Notes under the pieces: generated by a model
Database searches by the model: none
What the model saw: the letters and a program-made list of their open reading frames with translations, nothing else
Told to the model about the DNA's origin: nothing
Part shown: piece by piece, positions 13,471 through 22,670 of the stretch
Numbering within the stretch: position 1 is the stretch's first letter
Layout: each line of letters begins with the position of its first letter
Program-made: the position numbers and the translations under genes
From: Burkholderia thailandensis E264
GTDB lineage: Bacteria > Pseudomonadota > Gammaproteobacteria > Burkholderiales > Burkholderiaceae
Direction: 5' to 3'
NCBI RefSeq assembly: GCF_000012365.1
Contig: NC_007650.1
Span: 496,001 to 560,000 of the forward strand
Length of the DNA stretch: 64,000 nt

Positions 13471-13715
13471 ACAATCTCATCGAAGTGGTCAGCATCGCGG
13501 CGGCCGCGCTCGCCGTGTCGTTCGGCGCGATCGGTCCAGCGCTTGCCGAGGGGCGCGCGGTCGGCGCGGCGATGGACGCGATCGCGCGGCAGCCCGACGC
13601 GTCCGGCACCGTGTCGCGCACGCTGTTCGTCGGGCTCGCGATGATCGAGACGATGGCGATCTACTGCCTCGTCGTCGCGCTGCTGCTGCTGTTCGCGAAT
13701 CCGTTCGTCAAGTGA
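13467..13715 (+). CDS. atpE: N-type ATPase c subunit (rotor ring)
   Basis: 82-residue two-helix hairpin. Helix 1 contains FGAIGPALAEGRAVGAAMDA, the loop ARQPDASG follows, and helix 2 has GLAMIETMAIYCLVV with the ion-carrying Glu. The position matching the Na+-ligand Gln of sodium c rings is a second Glu (ALAEG), and helix 2 has ET rather than ES-T. From memory, a B. pseudomallei N-ATPase ring was reported as a 17-mer and proton-specific, which the two-carboxylate arrangement would suit. Overlaps atpB by four bases. Confidence 0.93.
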   Translation: MNNLIEVVSIAAAALAVSFGAIGPALAEGRAVGAAMDAIARQPDASGTVSRTLFVGLAMIETMAIYCLVVALLLLFANPFVK

Positions 13716-13728
13716 CGAGGGGGCGGCG

Positions 13729-14478
13729 ATGCGAATCGACTGGTCCACGCTCGCGCTGCAGACGATCAACGTCGTCGTGCTCGTGTGGCTGCTGTCGCGC
13801 TTCCTGTTTCGCCCCGTGAGCGACATCATCGCGAAGCGCCAGGCCGCCGCGCGCAAGCTGATCGACGACGCGGCGCACGAGCGCGACGCCGCGCGCGCCG
13901 AGCGTGAGCGGGTGCGCGGCGAGCGCGCGTCGCTCGCCGCGGCGCGCGACGACGCGCTGAAGGACGCGCTCGCGCAAGCCGCCACCGAGCGCGAGCGCCT
14001 GATCGACGCCGCGCGCGCCGACGCGCGGGCGCTGCGCGACGCGGCGCGCGCGCAGGCGGACGCCGACGCCGCGCGGCGCGCGAAGGCGCTCGACGCGCAC
14101 GCGACGCGCCTCGCGATCGACATCGCTGCGAAGCTGCTCGCGCGGCTGCCGGACAGCGCGCGCGTCGCGGGCTTCGTCGACGGCGTCGCGGCGTCTCTCG
14201 CGAAGCTGCCGGCCGACGTGCGCGCGTCGCTCGCCGGCGACGACGCGCAGGTGAGGCTCGTCGCGCCGCGCGCGCTGACCGCGCAGGAGGCGGCCGCGTG
14301 CCGCGCGGCGTTCGCGGCGAGCGTCGGGCGGCCGCTCGAGCCCGACGTGCGCATCGATCCCGCGCTGATCGCGGGGCTTGAGCTCGAATCGAAATACGCG
14401 AACGTGCGCAACAGCCTGCGCCAGGATCTCGCGACCATCGAGGCGGCACTGCTGAACGACGATGACGCAAACGCCTGA
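13729..14478 (+). CDS. atpF: N-type ATPase b subunit (long form)
   Basis: 249-residue peripheral-stalk protein. One N-terminal transmembrane helix (about residues 8-28, [16 protein letters not shown]) is followed by a long Ala/Arg/Glu-rich coiled coil to about residue 130. A C-terminal globular part of about 110 residues follows. No separate delta gene exists in the operon, and b is about 90 residues longer than in the housekeeping F-ATPase. The extra C-terminal region therefore probably supplies the delta-like contact to alpha. It overlaps atpA by 17 bases. Confidence 0.9.
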   Translation: MRIDWSTLALQTINVVVLVWLLSRFLFRPVSDIIAKRQAAARKLIDDAAHERDAARAERERVRGERASLAAARDDALKDALAQAATERERLIDAARADARALRDAARAQADADAARRAKALDAHATRLAIDIAAKLLARLPDSARVAGFVDGVAASLAKLPADVRASLAGDDAQVRLVAPRALTAQEAAACRAAFAASVGRPLEPDVRIDPALIAGLELESKYANVRNSLRQDLATIEAALLNDDDANA

Positions 14479-16132
14479 TGCAACCGGGGCCGCCGCCGAT
14501 GCGCGCTGGCTCGCGCGCCGCCGCGGCGCGCTCGCGTGCGTCGCGCTCGCGCCCGTCGCGCAGGCGCTCGGGCGAGTCGAGCGCGTCGCGGACGGGATCG
14601 CGTTCGTGTCGGGCCTCGAGGACGCGATGCTCAACGAAGTGCTGCGCTTCGACGGCGGCGTCACCGGCTTCGCGCATACGCTCGACGAGGATCTGATCAG
14701 CGTCGTGCTGCTCGATCCCGACGCGGGCGTTCAGGCGCAGACGGCGGTCACGCGCACGGGCGCGGTGCTCGAAGTGCCGGTCGGGCCGCAACTGCTCGGG
14801 CGCGTCGTCGATCCGCTCGGCCGTCCGCTCGACGGCGGCGCGCCGCTCGGCACGGCGGACACGCTGCCGATCGAGCGCCCCGCGCCCGAGATCATCGAGC
14901 GCGACCTCGTCAGCGAGCCGCTCGATACCGGCGTGCTGATCGTCGACGCGCTCTTCACGATCGGGCGCGGCCAGCGCGAGCTGATCATCGGCGATCGCGC
15001 GACCGGCAAGACCTCGCTCGCGATCGACGCGATCGTCAACCAGCGGCATTCGGACGTGATCTGCGTGTACGTCGCGATCGGCCAGCGCGCGAGCGCGGTG
15101 CGGCGCGTGATCGACGCGGTGCGCCGTTACGGCGCGCCCGAGCGCTGCATCTTCGTCGTCGCGCCGGCCGCGTGCGCGCCGGGGCTGCAGTGGATCGCGC
15201 CGTTCGCGGGCTTTTCGGTCGCCGAGTACTTCCGGGACCGCGGGCAGCACGCGCTCGTCGTCGTCGACGATCTGACGAAGCACGCGGCGACGCACCGCGA
15301 GCTCGCGCTGCTCACGCGCGAGCCGCCCGGCCGCGAGGCGTACCCCGGCGATATCTTCTACGTGCACGCGCGCCTGCTCGAACGGGCGGCGAAGCTGTCG
15401 GCCAAGCTCGGCGGCGGATCGCTGTCCGCGCTGCCGATCGCGGAGACCGACGCGGGCAACCTCGCCGCGTACATTCCGACGAACCTGATTTCGATCACCG
15501 ACGGGCAGATCGTGCTCGATTCGGCGCTGTTCGCCGCGAACCAGCGGCCGGCCGTCGACGTTGGGCTGAGCGTGAGCCGCGTCGGCGGCAAGGCGCAGCA
15601 TCCGGCGCTGCGCGCCGCGTCAGGCCGCCTGCGGCTCGACTACGCGCAGTTCCTCGAGCTGGAGGCGTTCACGCGCTTCGGCGGGCTCACCGACGCGCGG
15701 CTGCGCGCGCAGATCACGCGCGGCGAGCGGATTCGCGCGTTGATCACGCAGCCGCGCTTTCGCGCGCTGCGCACGCTCGACGAGGTCGTGCTGCTGAAGG
15801 CGCTCGCGGCGGGCGTGCTCGATGCGATGTCGCCGGATCTCGTCGCGCCGTTGCGCGAGCGGCTGCCGTCGTGGCTCGACGCGCGGCTCGCGCCGCCGCG
15901 CGACCGGCTCGCGGACGACGCGGCGCTTTCGATGCTCGCGGAATCGATCGGCGAACTGGTCGAGCGGGTTGCTGCGGACGCCGCGCATCGCGCGGCGGCG
16001 GGCGGGCACGCGGAGGACGCGGCGGACGACATGGGCGGTGCGCTCGACGGCGAACACGCGAGCGGCGATGCGACAAGCATCGCCCCGACGCCGCCGGGCG
16101 GCGCCGAAGCCGGCGCGCCGCGCAAGCGATGA
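14462..16132 (+). CDS. atpA: N-type ATPase alpha subunit
   Basis: 556-residue non-catalytic nucleotide-binding subunit. It has Walker [14 protein letters not shown], the Q of the IGQRAS motif and Walker [14 protein letters not shown]. The signature [20 protein letters not shown] and the [13 protein letters not shown] segment (with the arginine finger) identify it as alpha. The C-terminal ~50 residues are Ala/Gly-rich and acidic, not seen in housekeeping alpha and probably disordered. Overlaps atpF by 17 bases and atpG by four. Confidence 0.95.
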   Translation: MTQTPDATGAAADARWLARRRGALACVALAPVAQALGRVERVADGIAFVSGLEDAMLNEVLRFDGGVTGFAHTLDEDLISVVLLDPDAGVQAQTAVTRTGAVLEVPVGPQLLGRVVDPLGRPLDGGAPLGTADTLPIERPAPEIIERDLVSEPLDTGVLIVDALFTIGRGQRELIIGDRATGKTSLAIDAIVNQRHSDVICVYVAIGQRASAVRRVIDAVRRYGAPERCIFVVAPAACAPGLQWIAPFAGFSVAEYFRDRGQHALVVVDDLTKHAATHRELALLTREPPGREAYPGDIFYVHARLLERAAKLSAKLGGGSLSALPIAETDAGNLAAYIPTNLISITDGQIVLDSALFAANQRPAVDVGLSVSRVGGKAQHPALRAASGRLRLDYAQFLELEAFTRFGGLTDARLRAQITRGERIRALITQPRFRALRTLDEVVLLKALAAGVLDAMSPDLVAPLRERLPSWLDARLAPPRDRLADDAALSMLAESIGELVERVAADAAHRAAAGGHAEDAADDMGGALDGEHASGDATSIAPTPPGGAEAGAPRKR

Positions 16133-16977
16133 GCGACAAGCTCGCCGCGATCGAAGCGCGCACCGACACCGCGCGCCAACTGCAGACCGTGATCGGCGCG
16201 ATGCAGGGCGTTGCCGCCGCGCGCGCGCACGAGGCGCAGCAGCGCTTGCCGGGCATCCGCGCGTCGGCGGCGACGGTCGGCGCGGCGATCGGCGACGCGC
16301 TGTCGGCGGGCGCGCCGTCGGGCGAGACGGCCGCCGCGAGGCGCGGCGTGCCGCGCGCGCGGCTCGTCGTCGTGCTCTGCAGCGAGCAGGGCTTCGTCGG
16401 CGCATACAACGCGCAGTTGATCGACCGCGCGACGCAGCCCGACGCGGACGTGTCGCGCGAATACATGATGATCGGCTCGCGCGGCGCGATGCTCGCCGAA
16501 GCGGGCGGCGTGCCGCTCGTGTGGCGCACGCCGATGGCGTCGCACGCGGACGACGTCGTGCATCTCGCGAACCGGATCACCGACGCGCTGTACGCGCATC
16601 TCGCGAAGCGCGGCGCGCAGCCGGTGTCGATCGTCCATGCGATGCCGGGCGGCGCGCCGCGGCTCGACGTGATCGAACGCCGTCTGCTGCCGTTCGACTA
16701 CGCGCGCTTCGACACCGCGCCGCGCGTGCAGCCGCCGCTCGTGCACCTGCCGCCCGCGACGCTGCTCGCGGAGCTCGCGCAGGCGTACGTGTTCGTCGAG
16801 CTGTGCGAGGCGGCGATGCTCGCGTTCGCCGCGGAGAACGAGGCGCGCACGCGCGCGATGATCGCCGCGCGCGAATCGGTCGAGCGCACGCTCGGCGAGC
16901 TGTTGCAGGCATACCGGATCGCCCGGCAGGACGAGATCACGGCGGACATCGTCGAGCTTGCGGCGAGCGGGTTGTGA
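16129..16977 (+). CDS. atpG: N-type ATPase gamma subunit
   Basis: 282-residue central shaft. The N-terminal helix ([20 protein letters not shown]) and C-terminal helix ([20 protein letters not shown]) form the coiled coil. The middle globular fold includes [16 protein letters not shown], the equivalent of the S-D-x-G-L-C-G-x-x-N region. The N-terminal I-x-S-V-x-N-T-x-K-I-T motif of housekeeping gamma is replaced by [14 protein letters not shown], typical of N-type divergence. It starts in an ATGA overlap with atpA and ends the operon. Confidence 0.92.
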   Translation: MSDKLAAIEARTDTARQLQTVIGAMQGVAAARAHEAQQRLPGIRASAATVGAAIGDALSAGAPSGETAAARRGVPRARLVVVLCSEQGFVGAYNAQLIDRATQPDADVSREYMMIGSRGAMLAEAGGVPLVWRTPMASHADDVVHLANRITDALYAHLAKRGAQPVSIVHAMPGGAPRLDVIERRLLPFDYARFDTAPRVQPPLVHLPPATLLAELAQAYVFVELCEAAMLAFAAENEARTRAMIAARESVERTLGELLQAYRIARQDEITADIVELAASGL

Positions 16978-17001
16978 ACCCGGACGTGGCGGCGTGACGA
17001 C

Positions 17002-17033
17002 GCAATCGCGCGATCTCGCGATTTCGCGATTGC
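17002..17033 (+). terminator. Stem-loop after the N-ATPase operon
   Basis: Perfect 9-bp arms GCAATCGCG (17002-17010) and CGCGATTGC (17025-17033) enclose a 14-base loop, 24 bp after the atpG stop. There is no T tract, so this may be a processing or stability hairpin rather than an intrinsic terminator. Confidence 0.45.
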
Positions 17034-17109
17034 TCGATCGAGCGCCGCGCGCACGCATCGCGCCGGGCACGCGAATCGTCAACTGCGCCGCGCATCGCGC
17101 CGGGCGCGG

Positions 17110-17123
17110 TTGACGCATGTCAA
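17110..17123 (+). promoter_or_regulatory. FNR/Anr-type box of adhP
   Basis: Perfect palindrome TTGAC-GCAT-GTCAA. GATACT at 17145-17150 is centred 31 bp downstream, placing the box near -41. The adhP start is 60 bp beyond the box. The same 14-mer occurs upstream of the hibernation-factor gene (48117-48130). Confidence 0.85.
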
Positions 17124-17182
17124 TGGCGCGCGCCGTGCGTGATCGATACTCGATCGGGCATCGAACCAACCAGGAGCGACTG

Positions 17183-18208
17183 ATGGCGCAATACATGAAG
17201 GCCGCGGTGGTACACGCATTCGGCGAACCGCTTCGCATCGAGGAAGTCCCAGTGCCGACGCCTGGCCCGGGCCAGATCCTCGTGAACATCAAGGCGTCGG
17301 GCGTGTGCCATACCGATCTGCACGCGGCCGACGGCGACTGGCCCGTCAAGCCGACGCTGCCGTTCATTCCGGGGCACGAGGGCGTCGGCTTCGTGACGGC
17401 GGTGGGCGGCGGCGTCAAGCACGTGAAAGAGGGCGATCGCGTCGGCGTGCCGTGGCTCTACACCGCATGCGGCCATTGCGAGTATTGCCAGACCGGCTGG
17501 GAAACGCTGTGCCACGAGCAGCAGAACACCGGCTATTCGGTGAACGGCAGTTATGCGGAATACGTGCTCGCCGATCCGAACTACGTCGGCCATCTGCCGA
17601 GCAACGTCGCGTTCGACGAAATCGCGCCGATCCTGTGCGCGGGCGTGACCGTCTACAAGGGCATTCGCGTGACCGATACGCGCCCCGGCCAATGGATCGC
17701 GATCTCGGGGATCGGCGGGCTCGGGCACGTCGCGGTCCAGTACGCGAAGGCGATGGGGCTGCACGTCGTCGCGGTCGACGTCGCGCACGAGAAGCTCGAG
17801 CTTGCGCGCAAGCTGGGTGCGGCGTTCGTCGTCGACGCGTCGAGGGACGATCCCGCCGCGGTGATCCAGAAGGAGATCGGCGGCGTGCACGGCGTGCTCG
17901 TGACGGCCGTGTCGCGCAGCGCGTTCGCGCAGGCGCTCGGCATGGTGCGGCGAGGCGGGACGGTATCGTTGAACGGGCTGCCGCCGGGGGATTTTCCGCT
18001 GCCGATTTTCTCGACGGTGCTCAACGGGATCACGGTGCGCGGCTCGATCGTCGGCACGCGGCGCGATCTTCAGGAGTCGCTCGACTTCGCGGCCGAAGGG
18101 CTCGTGCGCGCGCATATCCATCGCGACAAGCTGGAGAACATCAATAGCGTGTTCACGGCGCTGCGCGAAGGGAAGGTCGACGGGCGGATCGTGTTGACCG
18201 GGGAGTGA
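17183..18208 (+). CDS. adhP: Zinc-dependent alcohol dehydrogenase, AdhP type
   Basis: 341-residue medium-chain dehydrogenase interconverting ethanol/acetaldehyde (and other primary alcohols) with NAD+. Catalytic zinc ligands are Cys42 in GVCHTD and His65/Glu66 in PGHEG. The structural zinc loop has Cys96, 99, 102 and 110. The Rossmann glycine motif is [17 protein letters not shown]. The ATG at 17183 with CAGGAG upstream is preferred to earlier in-frame ATGs that overlap the FNR box. Predicted low-oxygen induction fits a fermentative NADH-recycling role alongside acetate production. Confidence 0.94.
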   Translation: MAQYMKAAVVHAFGEPLRIEEVPVPTPGPGQILVNIKASGVCHTDLHAADGDWPVKPTLPFIPGHEGVGFVTAVGGGVKHVKEGDRVGVPWLYTACGHCEYCQTGWETLCHEQQNTGYSVNGSYAEYVLADPNYVGHLPSNVAFDEIAPILCAGVTVYKGIRVTDTRPGQWIAISGIGGLGHVAVQYAKAMGLHVVAVDVAHEKLELARKLGAAFVVDASRDDPAAVIQKEIGGVHGVLVTAVSRSAFAQALGMVRRGGTVSLNGLPPGDFPLPIFSTVLNGITVRGSIVGTRRDLQESLDFAAEGLVRAHIHRDKLENINSVFTALREGKVDGRIVLTGE

Positions 18209-18304
18209 CGCGAAGGGCGAGGGCGGCGCGGCCGCCTGTGCCGAGCGGATCGCACATCGATCGGCGCTGCTTGGCCGATACCGCTGACGTTCAACAAAAA
18301 AAAC

Positions 18305-18742
18305 ATGAGCCGAATCAGAATCCATGTCGACCAGCGCACGCTGGCGCTTTACGGGGTAAGCCACGCGGCGTTCGAGAACGGGATGCGCGACGAGCTTTCT
18401 TTCGCCGAATCGATGGGGTGTGAGATCGACGTCGTCCCGGATGCCGGGAACACGGACCAAGTTCAGTTTCAGGAAGCGTGGACGACAATTTCGGCGGACG
18501 AAGTCGCGCCGTCGGACTTCGAGGCGCTGATGCGCGGCATTCGTCGGGCATGGGAGCGCATGCCGAAGACATTCTCGCAAGGCGGCGTGCGATACCGAAT
18601 CCTCCCGGCCGCGGGCGGCAATTGCGCCGTCATTGACGAGGCGCGACCCGAAGCCCCGATGTTCACGGGGGCGTGGTATTTCGTCGTGCGATTTCTGCGA
18701 TTGAATTTTTCGCGCTTCGCGTCTCAGGAGGATTCTCGCTAA
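18305..18742 (+). CDS. Hypothetical protein (145 aa)
   Basis: Not recognised. The protein begins MSRIRIHVDQRTLALYGV and has acidic (ESMGCEIDVVPDAGN) and basic stretches. Mid-protein WERMPKTFSQGGVRYRIL is followed by a hydrophobic FTGAWYFVVRFLRLNF near the end, too short and charged to be a sure membrane helix. Codon choice is less GC-biased than adhP next door. The ribosome site is poor, only an A-run precedes the ATG. Convergent with the DUF1269 gene. Marks the left edge of the mosaic segment; probably acquired or lineage-specific. Confidence 0.6.
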   Translation: MSRIRIHVDQRTLALYGVSHAAFENGMRDELSFAESMGCEIDVVPDAGNTDQVQFQEAWTTISADEVAPSDFEALMRGIRRAWERMPKTFSQGGVRYRILPAAGGNCAVIDEARPEAPMFTGAWYFVVRFLRLNFSRFASQEDSR

Positions 18743-18882
18743 ACCCTTCTGTTCGGTGCGGATCGCGATGAAAGGCGAAGCTCGCCCGGCTGTCGCTCGC
18801 GAACTGCGGCACGGCTGTCGCCGGCACGCGACGCTTGCGCCGGCGCGCGCATCGGCTCGCCGCCAACGTGTCCCGCGTCGTG

Positions 18883-19392
18883 TTACGGGAAGGCCGGAAT
18901 AGTCGGATCGGTCCCTTCCAAATGGGCGTCCGGATGATGCTGCTTGATCAGCGCTTCGATTTCCTCGACGCGGTCGCGGTGCACGTCGATCATCATCAGC
19001 AATTCGCCTTTTTCGACCGCGTCCTCGAAGTGTTTCAGCCGCGTATTCGGCACGCTGACGCCGATCATCGTGCCGACCCACGCGCCGAAGCCTGCCCCGG
19101 CGATCGCGAACGCGACCACCGCGCCGCCCGCGATCGTGAGGCCGGCGGGCGGAAACGCGATCGCGGCCAACCCGGCGAGCGCGCCGGTGACGCCGCCGGC
19201 AGCGGTTCCACGAGCGAGCGCGGGCAGCAGATCGCTGCTTTGCGCGATCGTCGCTTCGGGCAGATTCTCCAGCGGAATGTTGTCGTTCGCGACGACGTGG
19301 ATGCGCCGCCATTCGATGCGCTTGACCAACAGTTCGTCGACGATCACCCGTGCCGTGTCCGTGTCGGGCAGCAGGAAATAGATTCGTCTCAT
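18883..19392 (-). CDS. DUF1269 family protein with glycine-zipper membrane segment
   Basis: 169 residues. The N-terminal alpha/beta part (MRRIYFLLPDTDTARVIVDE) is followed by a Gly/Ala-rich hydrophobic hairpin (residues about 60-115, with GAGFGAWVGTMIGV), the hallmark of DUF1269. The C-terminal MMIDVHRDRVEEIEALIKQH completes the pattern. The family is common near stress proteins, but its function is unknown; a membrane-associated role is likely. Its ATG at 19392 has AGAGG upstream. No FNR-type box was found directly upstream. Confidence 0.85.
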   Translation of the reverse strand: MRRIYFLLPDTDTARVIVDELLVKRIEWRRIHVVANDNIPLENLPEATIAQSSDLLPALARGTAAGGVTGALAGLAAIAFPPAGLTIAGGAVVAFAIAGAGFGAWVGTMIGVSVPNTRLKHFEDAVEKGELLMMIDVHRDRVEEIEALIKQHHPDAHLEGTDPTIPAFP

Positions 19393-19717
19393 GATGACCT
19401 CTGTCAGGGGACGCCCGGGCATGTGCGTCGGACCCCATGACTTCGATGGCGTTTTGCCCGGCCAGCCGCGTGCGAGATAGGCTCGGTGTTCGAGGCCTAT
19501 ATGACGAAGTCTAGGTGATACGCGGGCTTCGGCAAGCGTTGCGCTGGGCGGTGGTGGGACGCGCCGGGCCACGCGGAGCCATGGGGCGCCGTTTGGGATC
19601 AAGCGTTCAACGTGTTTAGGGATTTGATGGGGAACTGGGGCGCTTGTCGATCCGGTTCGGTTCTTCGAGGCGCCTTCATTCAACGAAAGCCCGGCAAGCA
19701 GTTGCGGTCACTCGCTC
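19393..19717. other. Gene-free stretch left of the IS256-family element
   Basis: 325 bp forming the upstream region of the DUF1269 gene and the left target flank of the insertion sequence. No gene or clear operator was seen. Composition drops to moderate GC toward the element. Confidence 0.4.
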
Positions 19718-21070
19718 GGGGGTATCCGGAATTTCGTGTGTGAGGCGGGTTGAGATTCAGACTCCAATGTTGAATCGTTCCGGGTAAAGCAGTGCGAACT
19801 GAGTCATGGCACTCTTCCAATCGTGCCGGGAGCCGGTCCACTTGGCAACGACGTTGCGCAGCGCCAGCCAGATCAGTTTGAGCGCGGCCTCGTCCGACGG
19901 GAAGTGGCCGCGCGCCTTGATGATCTTCCGAAGCTGCATGTGCAGCGACTCGATCGCGTTGGTCGTATATACAATTTTCCGGATGTCAGGCGCGAAGGCG
20001 TAGAACGGAATCACCTGATCCCAGGCTCGGCGCCAGAGCGCGGCAATCGGAGGGTATTTCGTACCCCACGGGCTCGTATCGAACGCTTCCAGCGCCACGG
20101 CGGCCGCTTCGGCCGACGGTGCCCGATAGACCTCCTTGAGCGCCGCTGCGACCGATTTCCTGTCTTTCCAGCTGGCGAAGTCCAGTGAGTTCCGGATCAG
20201 ATGCACGATGCAGGTCTGGACCGTCGTTTCCGGGAACACCGTGTTGATCGCTTCCGGGAAGCCCTTCAGGCCGTCGACCACGGCGATCAGGATATCCTGC
20301 ACGCCGCGCAGCTTAAGGTCGTTCACCACCCGCAGCCAGAACTTGGCCCCCTCGGTCTGCTCGATCCAAAGGCCCAACACGTCGCGTGTGCCGTCGCGGC
20401 GCACGCCCAGCGCCAGGTAGATCGCCTTGTTGCGGACCACGCCTTCGTCGCGGATCTTGACTCGCAAGGCGTCGAAGAACACGACCGGGTACATCGGCTC
20501 GAGCGGCCGCTGCTGCCATTCGCGCACTTCGTCGATCACGGCATCGGTCACCGTACTGATGAAGTCCGGCGACACCTCGATGCCGTACATCTCCAGCAGG
20601 AAACCCTGAATCTCCCGCACGCTCATGCCGCGTGCGTACATCGCGATGATCTTGTCGTCAAAGCCGGTGAAGCGTCGCTCGCCCTTGGCGATCAGCACCG
20701 GATCGAAGGTGCCTTCTCGGTCGCGCGGAATCTCGACGTCGAGCAGGTCGTCGTCGGTCGTGATGCGCTTGCGGCTGGTGCCGTTGCGGTGGTTCGTGCG
20801 GCCTGCCGGCTTGGCATCGCCCTTCTCGTAGCCGAGGTGGTGGGTCAGTTCGCCGCCCAGCGCGCGTTCGAAGATTGCTTTCTTGAGCGCGGCGAGCTGC
20901 TCGTTGATCGTTGCCCGATCCAGCGTTCCGGGTACCAGTTGCTTGATCAGTTCCGGGTCCAGGTTCAAGCCCTTGCCCGGTTCAATCGTCACTTCTTCCT
21001 TGCGTTTGCGTGGCATAAAGTGGCTCCTTGGCCATCAGTTTATGCCTCACACACAAACATTCGGATAGGC
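19718..21070 (-). mobile_element. IS256-family insertion sequence (complete)
   Basis: 1353-bp element with one transposase gene. Imperfect terminal inverted repeats share TATCCG and GTGTGTGAGGC: left about 19720-19746, right about 21044-21069. The identical 10-mer TCACTCGCTC directly abuts both ends (19708-19717 and 21071-21080), a target-site duplication (8-9 bp is usual for the family, so one or two bases may belong to the ends). Intact ends, duplication and reading frame imply a recent, potentially active insertion. IS1356 of the B. cepacia complex is the named relative that comes to mind, unverified. Confidence 0.93.
19757..21016 (-). CDS. IS256-family transposase
   Basis: 419-residue DDE transposase of the mutator (IS256) superfamily. 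The N-terminal region includes LTHHLGYEKGD and RNGTSRKRI. The catalytic core has the first Asp in VVFFDALRVKIRDEG, the second in LIAVVDGLKGFPEAI with the C-x2-H of QTCIVHLIRNS, and the Glu in TTNAIESLHMQLRK. It is full length with no frameshift. The start ATG at 21016 is only about 30 bases inside the right inverted repeat, so expression likely uses a terminal promoter. Confidence 0.97.
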   Translation of the reverse strand: MPRKRKEEVTIEPGKGLNLDPELIKQLVPGTLDRATINEQLAALKKAIFERALGGELTHHLGYEKGDAKPAGRTNHRNGTSRKRITTDDDLLDVEIPRDREGTFDPVLIAKGERRFTGFDDKIIAMYARGMSVREIQGFLLEMYGIEVSPDFISTVTDAVIDEVREWQQRPLEPMYPVVFFDALRVKIRDEGVVRNKAIYLALGVRRDGTRDVLGLWIEQTEGAKFWLRVVNDLKLRGVQDILIAVVDGLKGFPEAINTVFPETTVQTCIVHLIRNSLDFASWKDRKSVAAALKEVYRAPSAEAAAVALEAFDTSPWGTKYPPIAALWRRAWDQVIPFYAFAPDIRKIVYTTNAIESLHMQLRKIIKARGHFPSDEAALKLIWLALRNVVAKWTGSRHDWKSAMTQFALLYPERFNIGV

Positions 21071-21511
21071 TCACTCGCTCAGTTGGGGCGGCTACCCATT
21101 TCGATCGACTGTCGCCGACGCCGACGTCGTTTGCAGCGACGCATGCCTGAGCAACCGCCGCAGACGTCGAGCAACACATCCTTGACCACCGATGCGCACG
21201 ATCGCTGCCGGCCCCCGCGCCGGAATGCCTTGCCATGCATGTCGGCGGTGGGCGATGTGTCGATTTCGACGGAGCCGCATCTGTTGGCGCGCGAACGCAA
21301 TGCCGACCGGTTACGGGAGACCTTTCCGTCGGGCCTGCCCTGACAGGCCCTCCGCGCTTGTCCTTTGCGCGACTGCGAGGCCCGCGCAGGGCGTGCATTC
21401 AAGACCGCTCTGCCGGCTTCGCGCACCGAGCCATGCATTCGCGATTCGCATTCGCCGGAGACCGCATCCGAGACACGATACTGTCCGACATACCCACTAT
21501 AGAGAAGACGC
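21071..21511. other. Lower-GC upstream region of the candidate effector gene
   Basis: About 440 bp with no gene that I accept. It begins with the right target-site duplicate of the IS256-family element and contains the PIP box described separately (21418-21442) and its -10 element. Runs of repeated GCCGACGCCGACGTCG near 21110 are noted but unexplained. Confidence 0.5.
21418..21479 (+). promoter_or_regulatory. PIP/hrpII box with -10 element
   Basis: TTCGC (21418-21422), exactly 15 bases, then TTCGC (21438-21442) is a perfect plant-inducible-promoter box (equally TTCG-N16-TTCG, the hrpII box). CACGAT at 21474-21479 fits YANNNT and begins 31 bases after the box, within the 30-32 window reported for functional PIP promoters in Xanthomonas and Ralstonia. 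The gene start lies 34 bp beyond. Such boxes are read by HrpB/HrpX-type AraC activators of type III secretion. Confidence 0.8.
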
Positions 21512-21512
21512 C

Positions 21513-22331
21513 ATGGATCCACTCCGTACCGGCCGGCCTAGCGGACTGAGCTTGTTGTTCAACGCGGGCGAGCAACAGAAAAGCAACGCACCCGAATCCG
21601 GTCCACGTCGCGAATCGCCTCATCCGCCTCAGGCGCTCGCGCCGCTCACGCCATTCAAGCAGCCTGCGCAACTGAGCCTCCCCAAGGCCTATTTGCACAC
21701 GACAGGGGAGCACAATCTCCGCCATATCGACCGGGACGGATTGATCGCGGGCGGCAATCGCAGGAGCGCCGGGATCGGCGACGAATCCGGGAATCCCTGC
21801 GATCATGGGGTATTCGTCGTGAACCCCGGCATGGCCCATCACATGCACGGCGACGCGCTTCCCGAAAATGTTGCCGTTTTTTCCAATCAACATCCTATCG
21901 AAGACGTCAATTATCGACCGCGCGGAACGGCGTCGTTTTTTCCGTCCGATTCAAACAGGCCGGCACACATCCCGCCGTTACGGACAGCCGGAATCGGAAC
22001 CGACGCGCACCATTCCGCGCAATTTCCGATGACGCCGCGCACAGCTCAAGGCGCACTCCATGTGATTCAGACGCGGAATCCCGGCAACCCCGAGGCTAGC
22101 GCGATGACGCCCGAAACTGCGGCGGAAAAGCTCTTCGACGAATTCAAGAAGAACTTTCCGATGGCGGCATACGGAAATGCAGCCTACACGGCAACCAGCC
22201 GTCATGACGATGCTGTGATTTCGGAACAGCCGCCGGCGGCGACGTCGACGGTCCGGCAAAATCCGCTGCCGATCACGCGCAGCGTAACGGCAAAGCCGGT
22301 GATCACGACGAAATCACCGCAGTTCGATTGA
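21513..22331 (+). CDS. Candidate type III secreted effector (272 aa, novel)
   Basis: No family recognised with confidence. The first ~55 residues (MDPLRTGRPSGLSLLFNAGE onward) are polar, Ser/Pro/Gln-rich and lack a Sec signal, like type III secretion leaders. A compact core begins AYLHTTGEHNLRHIDRDGLI (residues 59-78), followed by HGVFVVNPGMAHHMHGDA. The His-Thr-Thr, Asn-Leu, Ile and Gly-Leu pattern recalls the first strand-helix of ADP-ribosyltransferase-like folds, but a catalytic Glu cannot be assigned. The C-terminal 60 residues are again Thr/Pro-rich. GC content is visibly below the neighbours. The PIP box upstream and AGAGAAG before ATG 21513 support a regulated, real gene. Confidence 0.75.
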   Translation: MDPLRTGRPSGLSLLFNAGEQQKSNAPESGPRRESPHPPQALAPLTPFKQPAQLSLPKAYLHTTGEHNLRHIDRDGLIAGGNRRSAGIGDESGNPCDHGVFVVNPGMAHHMHGDALPENVAVFSNQHPIEDVNYRPRGTASFFPSDSNRPAHIPPLRTAGIGTDAHHSAQFPMTPRTAQGALHVIQTRNPGNPEASAMTPETAAEKLFDEFKKNFPMAAYGNAAYTATSRHDDAVISEQPPAATSTVRQNPLPITRSVTAKPVITTKSPQFD

Positions 22332-22670
22332 CCGGCACGCCTGACGCGCTTGCGGCGCGGCACGATTCGAGGCGTTCGACGCGGCCGCGCGGCCGATTGC
22401 GATACCCGTTCGCGCACATGCAACGCCCGCCGAATGTCCCGCGCCGATATGAACAGGCGTCGTCGGCGAACGGCGGAAAACCGAGCGAAGCCGAAGCGCA
22501 ACGGACAGATCCGCGATACCGTCGAACGACGCTTCATGGCCGAGCCCGGCCGGCTGTCGCCCCGGCGAGCGGCTCGAATTGACCCGAAGCGGTTTCTCAT
22601 CCGTTCATCAGTCAATGGCCGTTTTCGATCGCAACATGGCCGTTCGAGAACGATCGCCATTCGGCGTTGA
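22332..22670. other. Gene-free stretch between the candidate effector and the AraC gene
   Basis: About 340 bp between two converging genes. Open frames exist on both strands but none has a credible start or composition. No terminator hairpin with a T run was found. Confidence 0.4.

Noticed and set aside
22328..22660. Small frames on both strands between the candidate effector and the AraC gene
   Set aside because: Mutually antisense, no ribosome sites and no recognisable motif.
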